A stretch of 64,000 bases of DNA, taken from Cordia subcordata (taxonomy: Eukaryota > Streptophyta > Magnoliopsida > Boraginales > Cordiaceae). The stretch covers positions 4,741,501 to 4,805,500 of the forward strand of contig JAPTOF010000012.1 in NCBI GenBank assembly GCA_028554755.1. Reading direction: 5' to 3'. The translations under genes and the position numbers were made by a program. Shown here piece after piece: positions 48,942-59,304 of this stretch (the first letter of the stretch is position 1; each line of letters begins with the position of its first letter). The notes beneath the pieces were generated by a model. That model was not told the DNA's origin and made no database searches. It worked only from the letters and a program-made list of their open reading frames with translations.

Positions 48942-51036
48942 GGCGGGAGGGGGGGAGGTAAAGATTATACAGCTCTGTCCCTGTTCACAAGTCACTGATA
49001 AATAACATTTGATGTCTAAAAATTAAATTTGATTTGATATTTAGCTATTAAATTAACTCTATTCTATTCTTATTTTCCAATATTACTTTGATTTGCTTTG
49101 CTTGCTTCTGGGGTAAAAGCTTGTTGATTTTTTCCCATACGAGGTAGATGACCAGGGGCATTTCGAGCTCGATGCTTTTCTGGTACCACACGACTAACAG
49201 GCGTTGTCTTTACTTCCATTGCCAAGCATTAAAATTTAAGTGTAGTGGTTGTCAGTCCATTAGATGAAAGCGAAATTCAAAAGGCAGCCCCTCCCCAACC
49301 CGTGAGTTTGTCTTGGAAGGATTTGGAGTCAAAATCTTTCTCAGATCGTGTGTAAAATTGAAATAATGTTCCGTAGTACTGCATGGAATATAACAGCAAA
49401 AATATTGCACATGTTTTACGTGCATGTATCTGCGCCCACTCTGAGGAGCCCAATCCCCAAAAAGAAAGGAAAAACAGAAAAAAGGGATCAAATCAGAACA
49501 CTAGTCCAACAATGAGTGTTTACTGTTTAGCGTCTGAGTGAAATATTATATATGCACATTTTGAATTCAAATTAATTATAAATAAATTTTGGAATAAATA
49601 AAAAGCTCATTGTTTTTCAATCAATCTAGAACCCTAAGATTGAAAAATCAATCCCCAACTCGTCAAACCCTATAAATAAGCATTTTCGTTTGATATCTAT
49701 AATCTTGAATCTCATAGCATCCAACATTTTTTTTTTTTGGGTTGAAAAAAGGGTTTCATTGATAACAGATGGAGCCTAACCAATCCAGCGCAAGTTTGGT
49801 CAACAATTTAAGGCATGTTCTTCCATCTATCTAGACTTATATTAGTCTATAAAAAGAATTATAAATCAGAAACAAAAATTTGTATAATTTTTTTTAAAAT
49901 TGTAATATCAGTCCATAAATTTTTTAAAAACTTTTATAATGTTTTTGCTGGCCAGAAATCTTATAAAATTTTATTTTACACGTACAATTTTTTTTATAAA
50001 CTGACATAATCTATTGGGTACAAGAGAAATCTCACAATTCAATTTGCAAATTTCACGGTTCCATGCATAGTGGTACTGAACTGTCAGAATTGAATTCGAT
50101 GATGCATGGGGAAACTAACTTCTCTTGTCGATTTTGATTGAGAACAAATTACAGGACAGAAATAGTTTTTGCATGCACAAAAATAGCACAAGAATTTGGA
50201 AGCGTTGAAAATAGTAAGGCAAAAAAATTAAATAAAAAAAGTTAAAAAATTAAAATCAAAATTTAAAAGTTAAAAAATAAAATTAAAAATAAAAAATATC
50301 AAATTAAAAAGTAAACAAGAAAAACAATATAAAATTTAAAACATTAAAGATTAAAAAGTAAAAATATAAAATTATTGTTAAAAACTTAAAGAATTACAAA
50401 ATTTAAATTTAAAAGTTAACAGAAATAAAAAACTGAAAAACTACAAAATTAAATAATGCCAAACTTGTCATTAATTGTCAATCCCGTTAATGCTTAAATA
50501 TGCTTTCTTTGTAATTTTTTTTTTAAAAAAATTATGATACATTTCAAGTCTAGTATCAAAAATAAATAAAAATCATGCAAAGCACGAAAGCAAACCTACT
50601 AGTTTTAATTATATTTGTTGTGTAGGTGATTTATTTTGACTCTTTTATGTACACAAGCATTCTCGTATACGCAGAAGTTGTATTAGTTATTGTAGTAATT
50701 GTACCACACTGAAAAAGTTATATTGGTTATGGTAGTAAATGTAAAATGTTATATTAGAGTTTGTTTGGATTGACTTCTTCATTTAAATTACTTATAAGCA
50801 GTTAGTATTTTATATTTATAAGCAAATGACATATAAGTAAAGAAGTTTGAATAAACTGTGTTTCATTATAAGTTGTTGATATTTTTGACAAATATGTGTT
50901 ATAAATAACGGTGTTGCTTCAAATGACTAAAAAATTTTTCATTCAAACGACTAAAAATATATTTCATTAAAGCAGAGAACCGGTTTTCTTTCTAAAGGGC
51001 AGAGACATCTTTTATTATATAACCATTTTGCTTATA
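48940..51036. other. AT-rich intergenic DNA
   Basis: No gene is supported. A T-run at 49729-49738 followed by GGGTTGAAAAAAGGGTTTCATTGATAA reads, on the minus strand, like the A-tailed 3' end of a LINE or SINE. About 50220-50450 is a purine-skewed stretch of AAAATTAAAA-type repeats. Confidence 0.45.
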
Positions 51037-51265
51037 GGGCCTGTTTGGATTGATTTTTTTTAAAGGAAAAAATATATTTTTTTCCTCAAAAGTCACATTA
51101 AATTTGCAATAACTATTTGATTTAGTTTTAAAAAAAGTTAAAATTTTTAAAAAAAGCTCAAATATAGCTTTTTTTAGAAGCCAGAATTTTCAGCTTATAA
51201 AAAAAGTTAATTTTTAAAATGTTGTTGAAAAAATAATTTAAAAAAAAGTCAATTCAGATGAGCCC
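51037..51265. mobile_element. Tourist-like MITE, 229 bp, ATA target duplication
   Basis: The left end GGGCCTGTTTGGATTGATTT is the best-preserved end of this family in the window. The right end is the inverted AGTCAATTCAGATGAGCCC. ATA lies directly outside both ends (51034-51036 and 51266-51268). Confidence 0.75.
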
Positions 51266-51269
51266 ATAA

Positions 51270-52783
51270 GCGAGTTAAGAAAAAGTGGGAGCAATGCTAC
51301 TGTTTTTTCAAATTAGTAACTTTTCTTTCCAAATACCTTCGTATATTAACTACGGTAGAAATTGTGCTACGAAGATGACAACTCATGGGTTGGTCTTCGT
51401 ACCGGTTCGCCCAAAATAAATTCATGTCACACATTTTCTGGCAACTTATATAATTAATTAATAAGAAGTGTCGTTATGAGGAGGACAGTTGGTAAAATGA
51501 ATTGTGAGTTTTAAAATTTGCGTACCAATCAGTTGCCAAAGGAAAACGAACGTACCAATATATAACAGTTACAATCTCCATAACCTTCTCAATTCCATGA
51601 ATACTGCTCTTGGCCGCTTTCAGTCCAATGGGGGTATTGATGGGATCATCAGATAGGTTGCTCGTTTGATGTATTTCGTTAATCTCTCACTCTTTCAGGA
51701 TGAACTGAAAAACAAATTAAAAGGTGTCTAAATATACCATGTTACACTGTTGAGGGCGTCATTGGGGCATAGAGCAGTAAAGTTAACCTATAATATGAGG
51801 GCTTTCATAAATTTTACTTAAAATTTATTCTGTAATTTTTTGAGATACACTTGACATTGTAATACTAGCTTTTTGAGATACAGTTGACATTATTTTCTAA
51901 TTATATTTTTATAATTAATTTTTTCTAATATTTCTTTATGATCAATTGACATTATAGCCAATCTATTTAATTTTTATTGAGAAATTGTTGATCTTGGATA
52001 ACATTTTATTAATTTTATTTTTGAATAATTTTTTTAGACTAAAACAACATCTACTTAAAAGATTAACACTATTTTATATGTAATATATGTGGGAAAAAAT
52101 CAAATATTTCTACATGATTGAGTGTATCAATATTATTATCTTCTACCTGCATAATTTTTGTTATAATTTTAATTATGAAAATAAATCTAAACCATCAATA
52201 TCTGAAAAACTATTAATATTTTTGTTATTAACTAGTTACGAGAGAGAATAGGATTTAGAGTAAAATACACGTTACCTCCTTATGATTTGTATAAGTAGAT
52301 GTTTTTGTAAAAAGTATTACAATTTCCTTCTTCCCATTAATATGTTAACAGTGTTAAACAAAGTTTTGAAATGACCAAATTACCCTTACTAACTTTTAGT
52401 CTTTTGCTTCTTTACTATTAAGTTTTGAACCCCCAAAAAAAAAAAAAAAGAAGTTGAATACTAGATGGCTTTTTCTTTTCCATTAAGTATTAGGAAAATT
52501 GAAAACATAAAATAATTATTTTTCAATTTTTATATTTTATATTTTTTAATTTTTTTAATTCTTTACGAGTTCTAGTTTGTATTTTCTATTTTTTAAATAT
52601 TAATTTTTTAATTTTTTTCCCATATTAAAATTTTAATTTTGAATCCTATGTTTAATTTTCAAATTTTTAATTTTTTAAACTTTAAATTTTTTATTTTTTA
52701 TTTTATTGATTTTTAATTATATATATATATATATTTTTTTTATTTTATAAAGTGAGGATAAACAAATTATGTTATAAGTCTAA
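51270..52783. other. Intergenic, one orphan Mutator-like end
   Basis: No gene. At 52258 the phrase GAGTAAAATACACGTTACCT looks like a single end of the family seen at 1.2, 4.2 and 32.3 kb. I found no partner end. The stretch 52530-52740 is almost pure A+T. Confidence 0.45.
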
Positions 52784-53372
52784 ATTATTGATGTTAATTG
52801 GGCTGGGTTCACAAACCCCTATTCTGTGCCTAGTTTTTTTCCACTTGCCTCTATACCTGTACCAAGGTTTTCTTCCGACTATCATCCCCGCCCCTGCTGG
52901 CGTTTTTTACACCATGTTTCTACTTACAAGGTACCTGTCAACAAAAGTCAAAGAGGTGGTAGCATCGGGACAAAACACCTACTTCTTAAGCCCCTATCTG
53001 TCAAGTAAAATCCTTACTTTTTAATTAGATAAAAATAAATTAAAAAAAACATAAATTATGCACCAAACCTTAACACATCAAATTCAAACTCTAATACTTA
53101 AAATTCAACATAATTTTACAACAATAACACATTAAATCCAAACTTACTCCAAATCAGAATTATTAAACATAACATATAATATACATATATATACACGCAT
53201 ATATATACCGGGGCGGGGCGGGGTCACCCCACCCCGACGCCGCCCCTCCCCGGCACCGGTGCACAAAGAAAAAACCCCGTCCTGCCCTGCCCCAGGTGTT
53301 TTTTTGCAAAAACCCCACCCCTACCTCGTCGGTGCCCTTGCGGGGTTGGGCGGGGTACCATTGACATCCCTA
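52784..53372. mobile_element. Putative hAT-like element with GC-rich interior
   Basis: The right end reads, inverted, TAGGGATGTCAATGG, a common hAT-like terminus in plants. The left end TTGATGTTAATTGGGCTGGG is a plausible partner. The octamers AAGTCTAA (52776-52783) and AACTCTAA (53373-53380) match at 7 of 8 positions, but the exact left boundary is uncertain. The right half (about 53210-53355) is strikingly GC-rich with CCCCGCCCC/GGGGCGGGG runs. The open frames at 52752-53024 lie in the element and are not recognisable proteins. Confidence 0.5.
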
Positions 53373-53730
53373 AACTCTAAATGAGAATATTTTGGTGAAA
53401 AAGTATAGCAAATTCTAACATTTGATATCCATATATGTAAGAAAGGAGAGTATAATACAAGAGAAGGTAATGTTGTATGTTTTAAACCACAGACCCATAG
53501 GGATAATGTGTACTTTACCTTAAAATTTATCATGAATTGTGGGACTTTTATTATGATTTTTTTACTAAAAATAAAACAAAATCTAACAACTAATTTCTAT
53601 AATAACAGTTTAAAATTATATAAACTATAATAATAACAGTTTAAAATTTGAGGCCTAAAATTTTTAGAAGAAACTCTAAAGTAGAAGTTTTACTGCTTTA
53701 CCTTTTAACCATGTGGGCACTCTCGGATTC

Positions 53731-53738
53731 TATTTAAA
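53731..53738 (+). promoter_or_regulatory. Possible TATA box of the RraA-like gene
   Basis: TATTTAAA lies 45 bp before the predicted start codon, the same spacing as in oxidase 2. This is the only TATA-like word at a sensible distance, but the identification is weak in AT-rich DNA. Confidence 0.45.
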
Positions 53739-53775
53739 GAGTGAGACCAATCCATTAGTCACCTGAGCCTTTGAC

Positions 53776-54624
53776 ATGGCATCATCAGGTAGGTTCCTGG
53801 TCTGAGGTATTTTCGCAAGGGAGGATTATTTTATATATGTAGTTCACGCACTTCTTCCTAATATTTTATTTGTTCCTTAATTTATTCTGATGGTATATAT
53901 CAGCGTGGACACAAATTAATATAATCATGCATGAAATATTATTTTCTTCTTGGAAAACATAAACATGCGTGTGATTTGTTTGTGCAATGAGTTTTTTTTT
54001 GGCAGGAGAATGCAACGCTTTCGTAACAACTGCTGATGCATGCGATGCAAATGAAGCACTTCTTGCAAGTGGTGACCTGAGGGTTCTGCAACCCCCACTC
54101 TTCCAGGTTTATGGGAAGTGCAGAGTTTTCTCAGGCCCTGTCGTCACTGTCAAACTGTACGAGAATAATGAGTTTGCGATGGGGATCGTTCAAACCAAAG
54201 GCGAAGGGAGAGTCTTGGTAATGGATGGTGGGGGAAGCATGAAACGGGCCATGGCAGGTAAAGGTGTACATGATTTGGTTTGATTTAATTTGGTTTTGGC
54301 TATATTTCATACCAAATCTATAATATTTCATGCCAAATCTAAACCAACTAGTTTATATTTGAAATAAACCAAAAGGTTTTTATCATGCATACAACTAAAC
54401 CAAACTACATCTATGTTGGTTCGGTTTAGTTTTTGATTCTTGTAAAAATGATCTCAAATTTCATCATAAAATTAAAAAAGAGTCAATTTACTATCCATAT
54501 TACAAATTTAATGTCTTAGAATTTTAGTTTAAAATAAAACAATCACAGTTTGGTAGTTAAAATTTAGAAATATAGTCTAGAGATTAGGGGTTCGACTTCT
54601 AAAGTATATAAACTCAAAGATGAA

Positions 54625-54655
<31 letters not shown>

Positions 54656-55205
54656 TATAAATAAATATAGTTCAATTTGATTTGGTTTAGTTTGGATTGG
54701 TTTGTGAATCTATTTCAAACTAACCCAAAATAATTGGTTTTCTTTCAAAACTAACCAATTAATTAATTTTTAACCGTATAAAATAATCGAATCAACCATA
54801 AGTTTTTTTTTATTGATTTTGATTACTTTGGTCAGTTTAACCCATCTGTGTTCACCCCTAATGACAGGAGGAGTTCTATGTGGAGTCGCAGCAAAAATGG
54901 GTTGGTCTGGGATTGTGGTCAATGGCTGCATAAGAGACGCCGACCAAATAAATGGGTTGGAGATTGGGGTAAGAGCCTTGGCTACAAATCCGCACAGATC
55001 GGGGAAGAAAAGGATTGGTGAGAAGCATGTGCCAGTGTATGTTGGGGGAACCTTGATTCAAGAAGGCGAATGGTTGTATGCAGATGGTGATGGTATCCTT
55101 GTCTCGAAAAATAAACTCAATCTTTTTCTGCCTGATGATCCACCCACAGTTGAATCAATTTTACGTCGATGTAACAAGACTGCTTGTGATGATCAATGCG
55201 TGTGA
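53776..55205 (+). CDS. RraA-like protein, HMG/CHA aldolase family
   Basis: Three exons, 53776-53788, 54006-54257 and 54868-55205. Both introns are GT-AG and the phases join to 200 codons ending in TGA. After a short MASSGECNA leader the protein reads VTTADACDANEALL, LRVLQP, FSGPVVTVK and GRVLVMDGGGS. The active-site region follows: GGVLCGVAAKMGWSG, IVVNGCIRDADQING and GEWLYADGDGILVS. This is the plant RraA-like/class II 4-hydroxy-4-methyl-2-oxoglutarate aldolase fold, with the conserved R-D pair in GCIRD that binds substrate and metal. Bacterial RraA regulates RNase E; whether the plant members act as aldolases in vivo is not settled. Plant homologues that I recall are about 166 residues, so the N-terminal exon and a Cys-rich tail (four Cys in the last 20 residues) are extensions. 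Intron 2 coincides with a transposon. Reading through it would stop after 8 more codons. Confidence 0.9.
54259..54860. mobile_element. hAT-like MITE that forms intron 2 of the RraA-like gene
   Basis: The ends are TAAAGGTGTACATGATTTGG and, inverted, TAGGGGTGAACACAGATGGG. The core TAnnGGTGnACA and phrases such as TTTGGTTTGATTTAATTTGG are typical of plant hAT-derived MITEs. The octamers ATGGCAGG (54251-54258) and ATGACAGG (54861-54868) match at 7 of 8 positions and look like the target duplication. The intron runs 54258-54867. Its donor G is the last base of the first octamer and its T is the first base of the element; its acceptor AG is in the second octamer. Joining the exons leaves exactly one octamer copy and keeps the reading frame. 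A TA microsatellite lies inside (about 54625-54655). Confidence 0.75.
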
Positions 55206-55631
55206 TGTTGTGATGATCAATGTGTGTGCTCGATTTTCTTGTTGTTGTATAAACACTATTCTGATATGGAGTAGTACTTTTCTTATCATGAATTATCAAC
55301 GTTTATGTACTAGTTTCTGATTTTCTTCCGTTGGGAGTAATTATGAGAAGCAAGATTGTACCATTGTCTTTTTCTCTTTGAGGTAGTGTACTTCAAATTT
55401 TATCAACTCAAGATTAATCAAGTTATAAAGAAAAATCTTCTTGGTAAGTATACTTTTTGAAAGTCGAATTTGTGTCCTCCTAACTCTTAATTAAAGGGTC
55501 AATGCCACTGTTACTTCAATTAATAATTTGTTGGTAGATTGTATTATTTTTAACAAATGAAAATTAAGTTCTAAAAAGACACGTGGTGAAAATCAATTTG
55601 TTCTATTTCTAAAGAACGGAAGATATGCAGG
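55206..55631. other. 3' flank of the RraA-like gene
   Basis: Probable 3' untranslated region followed by AT-rich DNA up to the large Mutator-like element. An imperfect tandem duplication of about 26 bases (TTGTGATGATCAATGYGTGT) straddles the stop codon at about 55182-55229. No further gene. Confidence 0.5.
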
Positions 55632-55728
55632 CTTTGGCGTGGGTTATTTTTATTTTTAACCTTATTTTTTAATTTACTTCCAAAAATAGTTCAGTTTTAA
55701 GAGGAGTTGCAAAAGTAGACTTTTCGAA

Positions 55729-56230
55729 GTTCAGAAGCCCGATCACGAATGATGAAAACTCGATATCGGACTTTGAAAGTTCGAAAATATTTTCGAATAA
55801 CGGAACTTCAATATCGAACTTCAAAAGTTCGAAATTATCAACAGTAACAACTTCGAACTTATGAAGTTCGAAAATAGGGTACTAGGGTTTGCAGGATTCC
55901 TTCTGTGACGATGTTGCGACGATGTGACGGAGGGCAGAGAATAATATTAGAAGGGAGACAATAATATCGTGTTTCGAACTTTAGAAGTTCGAGTTTACAA
56001 GATTCCGACGTGATCGAAGGCAGAGCAGAGAATAAAATTTTTGTCAAAGATGTCCTTTTCCGAACTTTTGAAGTTCGAAGTTTTGAAAAATTTGAACTTT
56101 CGAAGTTCGAATTTTTCACACTTTCCAACTTCTGAAATGCGATTTTGTTGTTTCGAGTTTTTAAAATTCGAGTTAGGTTATAAGTCGAAACTTAGAAGTT
56201 TAAAATCCGAATTTCTAAGTTCGAATTTGT
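55729..56230. repeat. Left subterminal array of TTCGAACTTC palindromes
   Basis: Variants of TCGAACTTCTGAAGTTCGA, a near-perfect palindrome, and its half TTCGAACTT recur about every 25-60 bases (for example near 55812, 55850, 55979, 56060 and 56096). Similar arrays lie inside the right end. In Mutator-like elements such zones are candidate transposase-binding sites; that role is inferred here. Confidence 0.8.
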
Positions 56231-56432
56231 TACTATATAATGCACACCCCACTTCTCTCTTCATCATCTCGTTCCAAAATCACTAACCCTACACATGTTC
56301 ACACGATAAGTCACATTATGTAGCATTTTCAAAATTTGGATTTGCTGCTATATCACTAACCACTCCACTTCCCTCCCTTCTGCAACTCATTCACATCTAA
56401 GTCACGTTATACATTTTTTTTCACCCAAAAAG

Positions 56433-59068
56433 ATGAATGCAAATGTTGATGCAGTTAACGTATATTTATATTACGGTGGCAACAAAATTGAAACAGATCA
56501 TGGGCTCGACTATGTAGGTCCAAACTTACCACGTAAAATGAAAATTTTTCCTGGAACGACATACTATCAGTTTGTATCTTGTATATTCACGAAGCTCCAA
56601 TTGCAGCCTACTATCGATAGAGTTGAGTTGTGTTATCGTGATCCCAAATGGGACACAAACCTACAACAAATATATTATTACCCCAGTGACATTAAGGATG
56701 ACAAAGATGTACAGGACATGTACAAAACAGCTTGCATAGATATGAACAGGAGATGTGCGCACGTTGTCGTAGACGTGCAAAGTGATGTCATGTACAATCC
56801 ACAGCCTTCAAATGAAGAAGCAACACTACAAGAAGTTGTTGGTGATTTGCCAGATTTGAATGTGGAACCACCTTATTATGTCAATGCGGAAGTCAACATT
56901 CCAACCACAACGGCAGGGTTTGCCATATTTTCCCTTTCTCCACCGCCATGCCCCACATTTGAAGTTGGAGGACCTTCTCAAGCTAGTGACATTCAGGAGA
57001 TGTTTGAGGTAGGATTAGATTCTATTTTATCTGAACCGGAAGAAGTAGATGAGGACATCCAGTTAAACGAGGAGGAAGATGTTGTGTCAGTAGAAAGTTT
57101 AATCTACGAAAATGAAGAGGTTGATGTGGGGCCAGGCAATGGCGAAGAGCTGGAGCCGGATCTAGAGGAGGAAGAACCAGTAGCTTTCCACATAGTTAGG
57201 ACAGAGTATTACATCACTTCAAATGAGCCTCCAATGGAGAGACCAATGTGGGACGAGAGACGGATGGAGTTGGCCAAACGCATGGTGTTCTCGAAAAAGG
57301 TTGATCTTATACGGGCTGTCCAACAAAACGTGATCAAACATAAATGAGAATACAGGGTGGTGAAGTCGAATAAGTCCTTGTGGAACATACGTTGCTACGA
57401 ATGAAGCAATCCTAGGACACCATGCAAGTGGAAGGTTCATGCAGTAAAAAAATGCACACACAAGATGTTCGAGATTACGAGGTACCAAAGCATGCATATT
57501 TGCATGGGAGATAAATGCGGGCCAAACCATAAAAATCTAACATCTGGTCTGGTCAGCTACATGGTTAGGCATTTTGTTGCAGAGAAGCCTAATTTCGTGG
57601 TACGTCTTGTCCAAGCCCATATAAAGAAGACTTTAAATGTTGTTATAACATACGGGAAAGCTTGGCGTGGTAGGAATAAGGCAATCCAACTAGTTTTTGG
57701 AGACTGGGACATGTCATACAATATGCTGCCGTGCTTTTTTGCCGCCGTAATTGCAAAGAATCCGGGAACCGTTGTCCACTACAAGTTCGCCCAGGGTTCA
57801 ACTGAAACAGAAAAAATTTTCTACTATGTTTTTTGGGCTTTTGGTCCGTGCATCATGGCGTGGAGGCACTGTCGACCTATACTCTCGTTGGACGGAACAC
57901 ATCTGCGTGGGAAGTACAAGGGCCACCTGCTCGTCGCCTTAGCGACAGATGCCAACGACCATATATTACCGTTGGCATTTGCCGTTGTTGATGGCAAGAG
58001 TACAAATAGTTGGAGGTGGTTCCTGGAGAAGGTAAGTCAGTGTTTTTTAAACGACATGTCAACAGTTTGCATTCTGTCTGATCAGCACGCAGGAATCGCG
58101 GCAGCCATCAATACAATAACATCCAACGGTCGACTTCAAGTGAAGCATCGCATTTGCTTTACACATCTAAAAAGCAATGTGATGAAAAGATGGCATAACC
58201 AGTTCGCAAAAGACATGTGTTGGATAGCTGGAAAATAAAACCAAAAACGGAAGCACATCGCCGCCATGGACATTATTCGTAATATCGACCCACGACCCAC
58301 TGGCGTTGGTACACGGGTGCACCAAATGTTAGCCGACCTTGGTCCAGATTCATGGACATTGAGCCACGATGGGGGTTATAAATGGGGAGTGCTGACAACA
58401 AATAATGTTGAATGCTTCAATGGTGTGATTGTCGGGCCGTGGATTGCCCATTACAAAGACTAGTAAATAACACTTTTTTAAAGCTAAAGGGATATTTCCA
58501 CAATAGGTTGGCAAACGCGATGCACATGCATAGAGATGGTCGTATTCTGACGGATCGAGCGAGAGAAAAATATGAAAAGTGGGAGACGTCTTCACACCAG
58601 ATGCGATTGCATGCATTCAGACTAGATGAGTGGTACCAGGTCGGTCGAATGCCAGAACGATGGAACGATGTTCCCAACGAACAAGAGGTGGATTGGGTGG
58701 GACGAACATGTACATGTGGCAAGTGGACAGCCTATCATATGCCATGCTCTCATGCCCAATATGTTGCCCGTTATAGGGGTGGAAACCCTTCAACCATGGT
58801 TGATCTTCATTATACGGTAGAGTCATTCGAGGCAACATATAATATGACATTTCAACCCCTTGGACATGAATTTTACTGGCCTCCAGGACCCAGTTGGACG
58901 TTACTCCCGAATGCTTTACGAGTGCGCGACAGAAGACGTGGGTGGAAAAGAGCTCGGCGTATACCAAACGAGATGGACAATTCTGACCAAGTAGGTAGAA
59001 GAAAGTGTGGTTATTGCCGTAACCCTAGGCATATTGCACCAAATTGCCCCCTAAGAATAGATACGTAG
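56433..59068 (+). pseudogene. MuDR-type MULE transposase, disrupted
   Basis: The N-terminal 304 codons form a PB1-like region (YLYYGG...) and a long acidic linker. After that come the MuDR DNA-binding region, the DDE transposase domain, a SWIM zinc finger and a C-terminal CCHC knuckle. In the catalytic region LDGTHLRGKYKG has its aspartate codon at 57891-57893, and the second aspartate (LSDQHAG) is at 58080-58082. KHRICFTHLKS follows. The SWIM finger CTCGKW...PCSHA is near 58710-58755, and the knuckle CGYCRNPRHIAPNC near 59010-59050. The frame starting at 56433 is interrupted by stops at 57345-57347, 57402-57404 and 58236-58238. Homology then moves to a second frame around 58436-58440 and to a third by about 58460, marking two small indels. 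No GT-AG intron would remove all of these, so the copy cannot encode a full transposase. The family call is secure. Confidence 0.93.
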
Positions 59069-59304
59069 CTTCGAATGGTTATCATGAAGTTGTAGCATGT
59101 GAAGCTAATTGGTCTTTTCTACTATGGTGTGTAATGTTTTCAATAAAAGATATTGTCAAATCTTTCCATCTCAAAATATTGTCAACATCAACACAATTTA
59201 TATCGAGACATGATAATAAGTACGAAAAAACAATGAAAAATAAAAGTTCAATTACATAGAATTACTAAAATAAGTTTGAAATGTAAAATGTTTATTCAAC
59301 TACA

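Noticed and set aside
53987..54283. A single-exon start of the RraA-like protein at 53987
   Set aside because: That ATG lies in the pyrimidine-rich acceptor region of intron 1. The 53776 start joined at 54006 gives correct splice sites and phase.
55729..56230. Heat-shock elements in the TTCGAACTTCTGAAGTTC arrays
   Set aside because: Heat-shock elements need GAA and TTC with two-base spacing in alternating units. Here the spacing is one base, so the resemblance is superficial.
57345..58240. Introns explaining the stops in the MULE transposase
   Set aside because: Family-like protein sequence continues in frame right through the stops, so no sequence is available to be spliced out, and later frameshifts confirm decay.
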